Positions 9,535 through 19,297 of a stretch of DNA of 64,000 nt are shown piece by piece. Origin of the DNA: Asparagopsis taxiformis (taxonomy: Eukaryota > Rhodophyta > Florideophyceae > Bonnemaisoniales > Bonnemaisoniaceae). How positions within the stretch are numbered: the stretch's first letter is position 1; each line of letters begins with the position of its first letter. The DNA lies in the NCBI GenBank assembly GCA_030407315.1, contig JALQPE010000469.1:1-64000 (forward strand). Direction: 5' to 3'. The notes under the pieces were generated by a model that had not been told where the DNA came from, ran no database searches, and saw only the letters and a program-made list of their open reading frames with translations. A program made the position numbers and the translations under genes.

Positions 9535-10227
9535 ATGAATTCAAGTATGAAAAAACATATATTATTTTTGGATGATGATGTATCTTTAAGAGATTCTATA
9601 TCTTCTTATTTGAGGTCTGAAGGTTTTAGTGTAGAAACAGTGAGTACTGTTAAGATGGCTTTACAGACTATTAATATTAATAAACCTGATATTATTATTG
9701 CTGATATTATGATGCCGGAATTAAATGGTTATGATTTGATTCAAATATTACGTATGAATGATATATTTGCATCTATTCCTTTAATATTCTTAACTGCAAA
9801 AGGTATGACTTCTGATAGAATTAAGGGTTATAAATTAGGTTGTAATGCTTATTTAATAAAACCTTTTAATCCAGATGAATTAATAGCTATTATTAATAGT
9901 TTGCTTTGTAATATAAAATTATTAAGGAATGATTATATTTCATATAATAATAACATTAATCCTAGTTCTATTGATATTAGCAGTGACAATTTTAATTCTC
10001 AAGATAAATTCACATTGAAAGAAATGGAGGTATTAAGTTTATTGAGTTTAGGCTTAATGAATAAAGAAATTGCAGGTAAATTAAATTTCAGTTTAAGAAA
10101 TGTGGAAAAGTATGTTAGTCGTCTTTTGAAAAAAACTAAGACTAGGAATCGCACAGAGCTTGCTCAGTTTGCTTGGAAGTATAAGGATATATTGAGGGCG
10201 AATGACGGGAATCGAACCCGCGAATGA
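9535..10227 (+). CDS. ycf29: NarL/LuxR-family response regulator Ycf29
   Basis: Ycf29 is a two-component response regulator with an N-terminal receiver domain and a C-terminal LuxR-type DNA-binding helix-turn-helix. The receiver carries the acidic DDD cluster at about residues 13-15, the phospho-acceptor Asp57 in IIIADIMMPE, and the conserved Lys in LIKPF. The LuxR domain covers about 160-220 with KEIAGKLNFS. An alternative start is Met5. The reading frame continues through the 3' part of trnH on the other strand before a stop is reached. Its partner kinase is unproven, and ycf26 is the only histidine kinase in this window. Confidence 0.9.
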   Translation: MNSSMKKHILFLDDDVSLRDSISSYLRSEGFSVETVSTVKMALQTININKPDIIIADIMMPELNGYDLIQILRMNDIFASIPLIFLTAKGMTSDRIKGYKLGCNAYLIKPFNPDELIAIINSLLCNIKLLRNDYISYNNNINPSSIDISSDNFNSQDKFTLKEMEVLSLLSLGLMNKEIAGKLNFSLRNVEKYVSRLLKKTKTRNRTELAQFAWKYKDILRANDGNRTRE

Positions 10228-10270
10228 TGGAGTCACAATCCATTGCCTTAACCTCTTGGCTACACCCGCC
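10197..10270 (-). tRNA. trnH(gug): tRNA-His (GTG)
   Basis: The cloverleaf has anticodon GTG. The extra 5' G (-1) and opposing 3' C73 needed for histidine identity are both encoded. The acceptor GGCGGGTG pairs with CATTCGCC. Its 3' part overlaps the end of ycf29 on the opposite strand by 31 bases. Confidence 0.94.
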
Positions 10271-10340
10271 ATGTATGTGATAACAAAATTATAGTGTTTT
10301 TTTGCTTGAACGTCTACTGTTTTATATATTATTTTTGAGC

Positions 10341-10556
10341 ATGAGTGTAAATTATAACCAAATTATAGTGAATGGAGAAGTTTTTAACTGCATGTATAAT
10401 ATGTCTTTAATGAATTTATTAATGTATTTAGATTTTGATCTTAAGTCAATCGCAGTTGAATATAATTCAGAGATTGTTTCATATGATAATATGTCAAGTA
10501 TTATATTACAACCTAATGATTGTATTGAAGTGATTACAATTGTTGGTGGTGGTTAA
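10341..10556 (+). CDS. thiS: Sulfur carrier protein ThiS
   Basis: ThiS is a small ubiquitin-like protein whose C-terminal Gly-Gly is converted to a thiocarboxylate that donates sulfur for the thiazole ring of thiamine. The 71-residue product starts MSVNYNQIIVNGE and ends VGGG, with the essential Gly-Gly at the extreme C-terminus. I chose the ATG at 10341; upstream residues from 10302 look non-conserved. thiG lies at 50.5 kb and a ThiF/MoeB-like activator at 5 kb. It is convergent with rps1, the stops being 5 bases apart. Confidence 0.92.
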   Translation: MSVNYNQIIVNGEVFNCMYNMSLMNLLMYLDFDLKSIAVEYNSEIVSYDNMSSIILQPNDCIEVITIVGGG

Positions 10557-10560
10557 CCTG

Positions 10561-11343
10561 TTAAGTAATGTTCCTCTGAGATACAGAGATTCTTCCTTGT
10601 TTCATATCAAGATGAATAATTTTTACTTTAATTATTTCATTAATTTTAAACATTTTATTTATGTATGTAATACGTGTATTGCCTATTTCTGAAATATGTA
10701 GTAATGCAATAATATCATAGATTTGAATGAAGAGACCATAAGTTTGGATTTTTATAATTTTACCTTGTATAATTTGGCCTATTTTTAATCGATGCTTATG
10801 TATTTTTAATAATGCTCTTTTATTGCTAAAAATGAGTTTATTATTTTTTTCATTTGCTATTAGTAATTGGCATTTAATAGTATTGTTATTTTTATCTATT
10901 GATGCTAAATTTATATGAGATTTAGGAATAAATCCTTGTATTCCTTCTAACTTTGTGATGAATCCGCCTTTATTTGTACCATGAATGGGTATTTGTATAA
11001 TAGTGTCTTCAGCTTCTAATTGTTTAATTCTTTTCCATGCTCTTATGTATTCAAGTCTTTTTATGGATAATAGAAGTTGTTGCGAGTTTATATTATATGC
11101 TAAGATAAAGAATTCTCTGGTTTCATTAATAAAATCTATATGATATTCTTCTTGATTTAGATTGTATGGAATTTCCTCATTTGGTAAATATCCAGCTATA
11201 TTAGCCCCTATATCAACTAAGAAGCCTTGTGATTCTTGATTAAATATTGTTCCAGCTACAATATCACCAGAGTGAATATTATAATTATATTGGTTAAGTA
11301 CCGAAGCAAAATCTTGTGCTGTAAAACTTTTATTTTTAGACAT
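10561..11343 (-). CDS. rps1: 30S ribosomal protein S1
   Basis: S1 binds mRNA and helps place it on the small subunit. The 260-residue plastid form is shorter than the six-repeat bacterial protein. It contains about three S1 (OB-fold) repeats, beginning near residues 25, 105 and 190. The last repeat carries IIQGKIIKIQTYGLFIQI and a LLHISEI motif. The first repeat shows FLVDIGANIAGYLPNEEI. It is transcribed toward thiS and starts close to the 5' end of rnpB, which is on the other strand. Confidence 0.93.
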   Translation of the reverse strand: MSKNKSFTAQDFASVLNQYNYNIHSGDIVAGTIFNQESQGFLVDIGANIAGYLPNEEIPYNLNQEEYHIDFINETREFFILAYNINSQQLLLSIKRLEYIRAWKRIKQLEAEDTIIQIPIHGTNKGGFITKLEGIQGFIPKSHINLASIDKNNNTIKCQLLIANEKNNKLIFSNKRALLKIHKHRLKIGQIIQGKIIKIQTYGLFIQIYDIIALLHISEIGNTRITYINKMFKINEIIKVKIIHLDMKQGRISVSQRNIT

Positions 11344-11383
11344 ATATTTGCTTTTTTATTTTTTATATTTTATTCTTTTAGGT

Positions 11384-11796
11384 ATGAGTAAGCGTAGGTA
11401 GTTGCGAGTTTTATATAAATTTGAGGAAAGTCCGGGCTCCATTTAGATAAGTATAGCTGGATAAAGTCCAGTGTAGGTGACTACGAGGAAAGTGCCACAG
11501 AAAAAAACCGCCCAAAATATTTATGTATTTTAGGTAAGGGTGCAAAGGTGTGGTAAGAGCACACCAGAAATATGTTTGAGATATTTGCTCGGTAAACCCC
11601 GTAAAGGTGCAAAGTAATTGAATAAATGGATGATAGTTCTATAATCATTTGATTATTAACATGTAAATTCATTAATTAATACTGCAGGTGTATAGTAATA
11701 TATACTATAGATTAATGACTACCCTTATTAATAATATTTGTATAATTGTAGATATATTATTATTTAAGAACAAAATCCGGCTTATGACTTACTCTG
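11384..11796 (+). ncRNA. rnpB: RNase P RNA
   Basis: This is the catalytic RNA that trims 5' leaders from tRNA precursors. Bacterial-type conserved blocks are visible in order: GAGGAAAGTCCGGGCTCC, then GCCACAGAAAAAAACCGCC, then GGTAAGGGTGCAAAGGTG, then GGTAAACCCC, and a 3' CCGGCTTATG. The P1 helix can form between GAGTAAG (11386-11392) and CTTACTC (11788-11794). Ends are approximate to a few bases. The 3' end overlaps the pheT stop codon on the opposite strand. Several tRNA genes in this window are likely substrates. Confidence 0.93.
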
Positions 11797-13944
11797 TTAA
11801 TGTTTCATTTTTACTTTCTATTAACATCAGTTGATTAATATTTTCATTGATTTTAGCAATGTCTTGATTGTTTAGTGTTCTATTATGTGCTCTGTAAGTT
11901 ATACGTATACAAATCCTGCGTATACTTATTTCTGTAGAATTTTGTGTATATTCGTTGATGATTTCTATTGATTCAATTAATGAATTGTTTGTTTCAGTAA
12001 TTTTATTTTTGATATACTCTATATTACTTTTGTCATTTAGTATAAATGTAATATCTCTAGTAACATAAGGGTAGTTAGAGTATGGTTTAATGATATATTC
12101 TGCTTTATTATGTGTATATTGTATAGTATTTAATAATTTGGTTATATTGAGTTCGAAGATGTATGTAAGTGGATTAATATGATAACTTTTTGCCAATTTG
12201 AGATTGATTTGTCCAAATATACCTATTTCTTCTAATGTATATTTATTAACTATTAAAGTAGTTCTCTGTGTATGGAACAGTTTATATATCTCTAGCTTTT
12301 CATAGCTTGCATCTTTTTTATTATTTATTACTAGCCATTGAATATTTGCATTTATTCTTTCGAAGAATTCTTCTAGTTGTCCTTTTGCATGAAACCATGT
12401 TAAAGGTTGAGGTGTATCTGACCAACTATATTTTATATAATTAGTATTACTTAAAAGACCAGCTAAGTGTATTTTTTCTTCTATTTGATTAGATTGTAGT
12501 GATGTTTTATGAAATGTAGTACCTACTTCAAAAATTTCTGTGAGCCAGTTTTTTTGTTGAGTATTATATTTTTTTGTGTTTATGAGGCTATTTAATAAGT
12601 TAGTTCTTAGTTGAGATTGCTCTTCTAATAGGGGATTGTAAAGAGATACTGCGTTTTGATTTTGATCTTGATTTAATTTTTTTCTCAATGAATAATGTAC
12701 AACTTCATGTAATCCAATATTTCTGAGGGTTGTTTTGATTTTACGAATAAAAGTTATAAGTTTTGGTGTTTTATTGTATGTATATTTTGATGGTAAACAG
12801 TCTATAAAATTATTAAAACCATAAATTCTACCTATTTCTTCAATTATATCGATATTACGTGTTATATCGTTGAGTCTATATTGTGGTATTTTTATATTGA
12901 ATAAATTTTTTGAGATATAATGTTGAAATTTGAGTTGTTTTAATATGCTGCTAATGTCTGCTTCAGATAAATATTTTGGTGTTTCATTTATAGTTGGACC
13001 TAATATATTGTTAATTTCGTCTTTGCTAATAATGAGTGATAGACTGGGTGTAGATATTTTTTTGTTTGATATGATGCTACAAGATAGCATTTAGTGAGAT
13101 ATAGTATTAAATATATGGTTTCATTATATGCATTGATGAAATCATGTGATATTTGATCTTGAATATATTTAACCGGTTTTATTTGTAAAAGTTGATTTAT
13201 ATTTCTAATATATTGATTTGTACATGTGTACTGTATGATTATAATAGATGATGTATAGAAGTTTGGAGTTAAATTGGTATTAGGTTTTATGCCTAGTACA
13301 GAGAGAGGTTGTTGGTTATATGTAAGAACATAGGGATATTGATTTGATTGTATGTTATTATCTTTAGTCTCAGTTATAATTTCTTTATAGAGTTCATTTT
13401 TTTGAATGTCAAGAAAGTTAATAGTATTTGGTTCTTTTGTTTGGTTTGTATTCAGTGTTTTAGTATCAAAGATTTCAAGAGTTTGTCCCCATTTTATTTG
13501 TATATATTCTATAATATCATTAAGTAGATTATGGCTTTCAATGTCATAAGTATTTAAAAAGTTTTGTAACCATGTAGGGGTTGTCATATTTTGTATATCA
13601 TCAATGATACTAATATTTATATAATTAATATCTTGAATTGTCTCAAATTTTTGATTATTACAAGTGTTATTAGTATCTAGTTGATTTAGATCTTTGAAGT
13701 CAATTGTGGATCTATTTAATTTTTTATTAAAGATGATACTTACTTCTCTAGCGAGACCTACTAAGTAAGATAGATCAGGGCGATTACTTGTTATATTTAA
13801 ATCGATGATGATATCAGTTGGATTTTTTTTATGATTAATGCTTTCTACTTCAAATCCAGCTAGTGTTAATTTGTTTGTAAACTCTGTAAGAGTTATATTA
13901 TTTAAGTCTACAATTTGATTTAATAATTTCCAGGAAACTTTCAT
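11789..13944 (-). CDS. pheT: Phenylalanyl-tRNA synthetase beta chain, interrupted by a one-base frame change
   Basis: The PheRS beta chain helps bind and proofread tRNA-Phe charging. Two overlapping frames cover it. The first, 13944 to 13000, begins MKVSWKLLNQIVDL and carries the ITSNRPDLSYLVGLAREV motif. The second, open from 13090 to 11789, carries the DIIEEIGRIYGF segment (B5 domain) and ends in a ferredoxin-like anticodon-binding domain. The frames exchange at a run of seven A residues (13057-13063), where one extra A restores a single protein of about 718 residues, the usual plastid length. As in other plastid copies, the EMAP-like tRNA-binding insert is absent. The break may be a homopolymer sequencing error, slippage or real decay. 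Confidence 0.85.
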
Positions 13945-14025
13945 ATTTTAATGTTAATATTAGGATGAATATCCATTATGAGGTAATTGTATTTAATGGA
14001 TATGTTTATGAAGATGTAAATAAAT

Positions 14026-14373
14026 TTATGATTTTGCTTTTATAAATGATAGTTGATGATCATTGGAGTATCTTTCCATAAAGCGCATAAATCTATCCCA
14101 ATCTTGTGGATTTTTTATAATATATATTGCTTCAATTGCTTGTGGTCTACCATTAATAAATTTGGCATTCACATCTCTTGTAACCATTTGCCCTTCTTCA
14201 TCTTTTAAATACATACCTGTTATATCTCCTTTATTTTCCATACATGGTTTTAAAATATCTGGATTATTAAATCTAAAAGTTGCTTTTCCATTATTACCAT
14301 CTCTAGATCTAGTGAGTTGTACATCAGGGATAATAGTTTCATCTATGCCTTGAATAAATTGAATAGTTGTCAT
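14026..14373 (-). CDS. psb28: Photosystem II assembly protein Psb28 (PsbW)
   Basis: Psb28 is a peripheral thylakoid protein that binds PSII assembly intermediates and links to chlorophyll-protein synthesis. The 115-residue product begins [12 protein letters not shown] and contains the conserved [15 protein letters not shown] and MYLKDEEG segments. I chose the ATG at 14373 because an AAAGGA motif lies about 9 bases upstream and it gives the family N-terminus; the frame also has an ATG at 14394. It lies between trnQ and pheT. Confidence 0.95.
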   Translation of the reverse strand: MTTIQFIQGIDETIIPDVQLTRSRDGNNGKATFRFNNPDILKPCMENKGDITGMYLKDEEGQMVTRDVNAKFINGRPQAIEAIYIIKNPQDWDRFMRFMERYSNDHQLSFIKAKS

Positions 14374-14490
14374 TGTTATGGATCCTTTATTCATAATTAA
14401 GTGTTATAAAATGAATTTTAACATTAATGTGAGTTATATAATTATTGTATAGAGGTTAATAGTTATATAAAAAAATATTAAGTTAGAAAA

Positions 14491-14562
14491 CTGGGGTGGG
14501 AGGATTCGAACCTGCGAATGGCGGAGTCAAAGTCCGCTGCCTTACCGCTTGGCTACACCCCA
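14491..14562 (-). tRNA. trnQ(uug): tRNA-Gln (TTG)
   Basis: This is a 72-nt cloverleaf. The acceptor TGGGGTG pairs with CACCCCA, the discriminator is G, and the anticodon is TTG in a CTTTGAC loop. It lies between psb28 and hisS. Confidence 0.94.
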
Positions 14563-14629
14563 ATACTAATATGCATAACTATTCTAGCAATTTTATGAAT
14601 ATATTTGTCAACTTTTTACAATTTTTGAT

Positions 14630-15904
14630 TTATGCAAAAGTGATATTATTTGTTTCGTGTTTTATGTTTAATAACTTATTTTTTAAATCAGTTCTAGCAA
14701 TAGTTTCTTGTTTTTTGAGTTTTAGCCATTTTAATGTAAGAGTATTATAAAAGATTTCATTTTCTCCTAAGATTAGGCATAATTTTGCTTCTGATTTATA
14801 TGCTTTTTTAATTTGTTTTGTTATGCTGTTATTATCAAAATTGATCTCAAATTTTATGTATAGTTCTTCTAAAATAGGTATGATATGCCAGATCTCTTTT
14901 TTTGCTTCTTCTCCTTGAGTAGCTATATATATTTCTGGTGTTGTATTATTTATATTCAGTTGCGTTTTTATTAATAGTAGTAATCTTTCGATACCTATAG
15001 CCCATCCTACAGCAGGTATATTAGGACCACCTAATTGTTGTATTAATGTATCATATCTACCTCCTCCACATATTGTATTTTGACTATTTAAATGGTTAGT
15101 TTTGATTTCAAAAGCTGTATAGTTATAATAGTCTAAACCTCTGACAAGATTGGGATTAATCTTATATTTTATATTTAGTGTATCTAGATATATGCATAAT
15201 TCTTGAAAGTGTTGTTGTGATTCTTTCTCTAGATATTTATTAAGTAATGGTGCATTATTTAGTATTTCTAAAGTTTTTGTATTTTTAGTATCTAAAATTC
15301 TTAATGTATTATTATGTAGTCTTTTTTTTGAATCATTATCTAAATCTTGTTCATAAGGAATAAGATAATTTTTTAGAGCTTCTGTGTAATTAGATCTTTC
15401 TTGTGGGTTTCCAATTGAGTTGAGCTCGAGATGATAGTTGGAATATTTGAGCTCTTGAAGTATTTGAGTTGCTATACGTATTACTTCTGCATCTGCCATT
15501 GGGCTGATACTACCGATACATTCTATTCCTAATTGATGGAACTGTCTTTGTCTACCGCTTTGAGGCCTTTCATATCTAAACATTGGTCCTAAGTACCATA
15601 ATTTTTGAAGCTGATTGTTTGCATATAATTTATTACTTATGATAGATCTGGCTATACTTGCGGTTCCCTCAGGTCTTAATGTAATATCTCTATCTCCTTG
15701 GTCTCTAAAGCTATACATTTCTTTATTGACTATATCTGTATCATTGCCTATACTCCTTTTAAATAAAGTTGTAGATTCGAATATAGGTGTTCGTATTTCT
15801 TTATAATTATATAATGTTAATATTGTTAAAGCCTTATCATATATGTATTGCCAAAATTTAATTTCTTCTGGCAATATATCTTTTGTTCCTCTTAAAGGTT
15901 GCAT
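14630..15904 (-). CDS. hisS: Histidyl-tRNA synthetase
   Basis: HisRS is a class II synthetase that charges tRNA-His. The 424-residue product has normal length. Motif 2 is FRYERPQSGRQRQFHQLG (about residues 110-127), the HisA motif is RGLDYY (about 260), and motif 3 is GWAIGIERLL (about 303). A C-terminal anticodon-binding domain spans about 325-420. A plastid-encoded hisS is known in red algae but missing from plants. Its substrate tRNA is encoded near 10.2 kb. Confidence 0.95.
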   Translation of the reverse strand: MQPLRGTKDILPEEIKFWQYIYDKALTILTLYNYKEIRTPIFESTTLFKRSIGNDTDIVNKEMYSFRDQGDRDITLRPEGTASIARSIISNKLYANNQLQKLWYLGPMFRYERPQSGRQRQFHQLGIECIGSISPMADAEVIRIATQILQELKYSNYHLELNSIGNPQERSNYTEALKNYLIPYEQDLDNDSKKRLHNNTLRILDTKNTKTLEILNNAPLLNKYLEKESQQHFQELCIYLDTLNIKYKINPNLVRGLDYYNYTAFEIKTNHLNSQNTICGGGRYDTLIQQLGGPNIPAVGWAIGIERLLLLIKTQLNINNTTPEIYIATQGEEAKKEIWHIIPILEELYIKFEINFDNNSITKQIKKAYKSEAKLCLILGENEIFYNTLTLKWLKLKKQETIARTDLKNKLLNIKHETNNITFA

Positions 15905-15973
15905 AGGATTATGTTATCTTAATACAATGTATAAAGTATTATTTAAATTGGTTTAGCTATTATTTTAGTATAT

Positions 15974-16047
15974 CGGGCAAGGAGGGATTCGAACCCCCGA
16001 CACCATGGTTCGTAGCCATGTGCTCTAATCCACTGAGCTACAAGCCC
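15974..16047 (-). tRNA. trnR(acg): tRNA-Arg (ACG)
   Basis: This is a 74-nt cloverleaf with anticodon ACG in a CTACGAA loop. The acceptor GGGCTTG faces CTTGCCC with two T-T mismatches in the middle, similar to the imperfect acceptor of other plastid trnR-ACG genes. Confidence 0.92.
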
Positions 16048-16177
16048 TTAACCACAATTATTATATCATTGTTATTTCTGAAAAATCTAGACTTTTTATT
16101 TTATGTTTTAGTTTAATATTTTCTTATAATTTTGATTATATATTATTTTCGAATAGAATAATAAAGAGGATATATTG

Positions 16178-17764
16178 ATGAGTAAACAAATATTATATCA
16201 GGATGATGCACGTAAAGCACTAGAAAAAGGAATGGATATTCTAGTAGAAGCTGTATCAGTAACTTTAGGTCCTAAAGGTAGAAATGTTGTATTAGAGCGT
16301 AAAGTGGGTTCACCTCAAATTGTTAATGATGGTGTTACAATTGCTAAGGAAATAGAGTTACAGGATGTTATAGAAAATACAGGTGTGTCATTAATTAGAC
16401 AAGCGGCATCAAAAACTAATGATGTTGCAGGAGATGGTACTACTACAGCAACTGTCTTAGCTCATGCTATTGTAAAGCAGGGTATGAAAAATGTTGCAGC
16501 TGGTGCCAATCCGATGATTCTTAAGAAAGGGATTGAAAAAGCAGTTAAGTTTATTGTATCTAAAATATCTGAATATTCTAGACCAATAAATAATATTAAG
16601 GATATTGCACATATCGCATCTATTTCTGCAGGTAATGATATTGATATCGGTAATATGATAGCATCTGCAATTGAAAAAGTTGGTAGAGAAGGAGTAATTT
16701 CTTTAGAAGAAGGTCAGTCTACTACGACACAATTAGAAATAGTAGAGGGGATGAGATTTGATAAAGGATTTATTTCTCCATATTTTTTAAATGATGCATC
16801 TAAAGTTGAGATAGTACAAGATAATCCATATATTTTGTTAACAGATAAAAAAATCACTTTGGTACAACAGGAGTTAGTACCTATACTAGAACAGGTATCT
16901 AAAACAGGACGTCCTCTTTTGATTATTGCAGAAGATATTGAGAAAGAAGCTTTGGCTACAATTATTGTGAATAAATTAAGAGGGATAATTAATGTAGTAG
17001 CGGTTAGAGCTCCAGGATTTGGAGATAGAAGAAAAGCTTTTCTGGAGGATATTGGTGTTGTTACATCAGGTCAAGTAATTACAGAAGATATGGGATTTAG
17101 TTTGGATAAAGTATCTTTATCAGATCTTGGAACAGCTCGTCGAGTTACTATTACTAAAGATTCTACAATAATTGTTGCTGATTCTAATCAAGCAGAAATT
17201 CAATCTAGATGCGATCAGATTAGGCGTCAAATAGAAGTAAGTAATAATGATTATGAGAAAGAAAAGCTACAAGAAAGATTGGCTAAAATGGTTGGTGGTA
17301 TTGCTGTAGTTAAAGTTGGTGCTGCGACTGAAACAGAAATGAAAGATAAGAAGTTACGTCTGGAAGATGCTATTAATGCTACTAGGGCAGCTATTGAAGA
17401 AGGTATTGTTCCTGGAGGTGGAGCAACTTTAGTGCATTTATCCGCAGATTTAAATACTTGGGCTAAAGAGAATTTAGGTGATGAAGAATTAGTAGGAGCT
17501 TTAATTGTAAATAATGCATTGATTGCACCTTTAACTCGTATAGTAGAGAATTCAGGTTTTAATGGTGCAGTAATTGTTACTAAAGTGAAAAGTCAAGAAT
17601 TTCATATTGGATATGATGCTAATCAAGGCTCTTTAGTTGATATGTATCAATATGGTATTATTGATCCTGCGAAGGTTACACGTTCTGCTGTACAAAATGC
17701 TTCATCTATTGCTAGTATGGTATTAACTACTGAATGTATTGTTGTTGAACAAGTCACCAACTAA
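16178..17764 (+). CDS. groEL: 60 kDa chaperonin GroEL
   Basis: GroEL is the ring-forming chaperonin that folds stromal proteins, including Rubisco subunits. The 528-residue product begins [15 protein letters not shown] and has normal length. It carries the ATP-binding [11 protein letters not shown] motif near residue 86 and the [15 protein letters not shown] signature near 400. It lacks the Gly-Met-rich tail of bacterial GroEL and ends VVEQVTN. The ATG at 16178 follows a GAGGATAT ribosome-binding region; a TTG one codon earlier is less likely. No groES lies next to it. It converges with the unnamed frameshifted gene, 4 bases apart. Confidence 0.97.
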   Translation: MSKQILYQDDARKALEKGMDILVEAVSVTLGPKGRNVVLERKVGSPQIVNDGVTIAKEIELQDVIENTGVSLIRQAASKTNDVAGDGTTTATVLAHAIVKQGMKNVAAGANPMILKKGIEKAVKFIVSKISEYSRPINNIKDIAHIASISAGNDIDIGNMIASAIEKVGREGVISLEEGQSTTTQLEIVEGMRFDKGFISPYFLNDASKVEIVQDNPYILLTDKKITLVQQELVPILEQVSKTGRPLLIIAEDIEKEALATIIVNKLRGIINVVAVRAPGFGDRRKAFLEDIGVVTSGQVITEDMGFSLDKVSLSDLGTARRVTITKDSTIIVADSNQAEIQSRCDQIRRQIEVSNNDYEKEKLQERLAKMVGGIAVVKVGAATETEMKDKKLRLEDAINATRAAIEEGIVPGGGATLVHLSADLNTWAKENLGDEELVGALIVNNALIAPLTRIVENSGFNGAVIVTKVKSQEFHIGYDANQGSLVDMYQYGIIDPAKVTRSAVQNASSIASMVLTTECIVVEQVTN

Positions 17765-17768
17765 TGAT

Positions 17769-18259
17769 TCATATATATAAGTACTTGATAATATTGTAAA
17801 TCCCATATTTATTTTGTGCATTATTTAAGATATATATGTTTGAAATAGCAATGTTTTCAATATTAATCAAGTTATTATAATGATCGATATTATATAGATC
17901 TTGTGTTTTACTATAAATATATCTAAATCGAGAGATGTATTGTATAGTAAATAAAGATAATTGGTTAGAAGGGGATATGTAATCTTCTAGAATTTGAGTT
18001 ATTAGCTTTTGTATAAAAGGTTTATTAGTTATTTGATATATTTTATGAATAATATGTATAGTATCTGTAAAGTTGCAGATGGAAAAACAATTAGGGTGTC
18101 TTAAATAGTTGCTGTTTCTGATTGATAATATTTTATAAGTTGTTTTTTTGTTATCTGCAGATAAGAAATTATTAATTTGATCTGTGCTATATATATCTAG
18201 AGCTTCTAAACAGATGATAATTGAGTCAATTTTTTTTTAATAAGCAGTTTATTTTGCAT
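17769..18259 (-). CDS. Unrecognised conserved-looking plastid ORF, interrupted by one base
   Basis: Read on the minus strand, an open frame of 153 residues runs from 18230 to the TGA at 17769, with normal plastid composition. It begins right after a run of nine A residues (18230-18238) with no start codon. An ATG at 18259 opens a frame encoding MQNKLLIKKK that enters the same run one base out of phase. One extra A would join them into about 163 residues. The product contains IDSIIICLEALDIY and NYLRHPNCFSI and is rich in Ile, Asn and Tyr. No transmembrane segment or catalytic motif is evident. I do not recognise the family. It lies tail to tail with groEL and upstream of nothing obvious. Confidence 0.6.
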
Positions 18260-18334
18260 ACAATGTTATTTTGATAAATTTTCTGTAATTTATTTGATGA
18301 TTAGTTTTTATTGTGAAACTAATCATCATTCATT

Positions 18335-18634
18335 TTAATTACTACCTGCAAATATAAATTCTGGAAACTTTTCTTGAGCTTGCGATAAAGATTTTTGTTT
18401 TCCTTTTTCTTGCCAGAAGTTAATTATTTCAGTAGCTTTATTTAGTAATTCTACTTTGTCATGATCTGATATCCATGGTTTTGATTCTAATTCAGCTTTT
18501 AGTTGTTCCCATGCATCATTTCTTGGCCAAAAGAAATAAGAAGTGAGAGGACTATAACTTTTGCCTACTATGTGGTCAACTGCAATAGCAACGTTATGTT
18601 CAAGCCATAAAATTTTGAGTGTAAATTTTTGCAA
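18335..18634 (-). CDS. ycf65: Plastid-specific 30S ribosomal protein PSRP-3 (Ycf65)
   Basis: Ycf65 is the cyanobacterial/plastid small-subunit protein cS23 (PSRP-3). The 99-residue product begins [20 protein letters not shown] and contains the signature [19 protein letters not shown] and a [12 protein letters not shown] segment. Length and domain are complete. It sits immediately downstream of rps16 (14 bases), so the two are probably one transcript of ribosomal proteins. Confidence 0.93.
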   Translation of the reverse strand: MQKFTLKILWLEHNVAIAVDHIVGKSYSPLTSYFFWPRNDAWEQLKAELESKPWISDHDKVELLNKATEIINFWQEKGKQKSLSQAQEKFPEFIFAGSN

Positions 18635-18648
18635 TTTGTTGCTCCTAA

Positions 18649-18888
18649 TTATTTAGATAAGATTTGAATTTTTTTTATAATATTGTGTACTGTAGGTGTA
18701 ATTTGTGCTCCCTGTTTAATTCTTTGTTCAATTTTAAGAATATTGATTTGGGTTTGATTAGTTAAAGGATTATAGAAGCCGACTTCTTCAATTGCTCTAC
18801 CATCTCTTCTTTTTTTACTATCAATTACAACCAGGCGGTAGCTGGGACTTTTTTTTCTTCCAAATCTTTTAAGTCTAATTTTAAGCAT
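18649..18888 (-). CDS. rps16: 30S ribosomal protein S16
   Basis: S16 is a small primary rRNA-binding protein needed for 30S assembly. The 79-residue product starts [20 protein letters not shown], the classic S16 N-terminus, and contains the [12 protein letters not shown] motif. There is no intron, unlike land plant rps16. ycf65 follows on the same strand. Confidence 0.97.
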   Translation of the reverse strand: MLKIRLKRFGRKKSPSYRLVVIDSKKRRDGRAIEEVGFYNPLTNQTQINILKIEQRIKQGAQITPTVHNIIKKIQILSK

Positions 18889-18962
18889 TTTCTTATTAAT
18901 TTTTTATTTATTATATTATATACGATGTAAATATAAAAGATTTTTATATTCATTTTAATAGT

Positions 18963-19253
18963 TTATGTGACATATTCAATACGTATGTTATTGAAAATCA
19001 CGGTTAGACATTGTAGAAAAATAATTCCTAGCATTGGTGACATATCCATTCCAAAAATCATAGGTATAGTACCTCGAAATAATCTTAAGTATGGATCAGT
19101 TAATCTATTTAGTGAGCAAAAAGGCTCATTATACCAATTAACTGTCGGAAACCAAGCCAAAGATAGTTTTAAGAGTATTAAAATTAAATATATTTCTGAA
19201 AAGTTTGCAATAGATGTGAAGATTAAATTAAACGAATTAGTAATTATATTCAT
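18963..19253 (-). CDS. ycf19: YggT-family membrane protein Ycf19
   Basis: Ycf19 is a small thylakoid or envelope membrane protein of the YggT family, whose relatives (CCB3, YlmG) act in cytochrome b6 heme attachment or nucleoid distribution. The 96-residue product has two hydrophobic helices (about 15-35 and 75-93). Between them lie the family signatures LSLAWFPTVNW and LTDPYLRLFRGTIP. The function in red plastids is not established. It lies between upp and rps16 on the same strand. Confidence 0.9.
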   Translation of the reverse strand: MNIITNSFNLIFTSIANFSEIYLILILLKLSLAWFPTVNWYNEPFCSLNRLTDPYLRLFRGTIPMIFGMDMSPMLGIIFLQCLTVIFNNIRIEYVT

Positions 19254-19297
19254 AACATGTATATATTATTGGGTCGAAAAACATATATTTTATAAAA

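Noticed and set aside
10302..10340. Longer thiS start
   Set aside because: Hydrophobic extension not seen in ThiS; the ATG at 10341 gives normal length.
13000..13090. Group II intron in pheT
   Set aside because: The two frames overlap directly and are continuous apart from one base; no intron boundaries.
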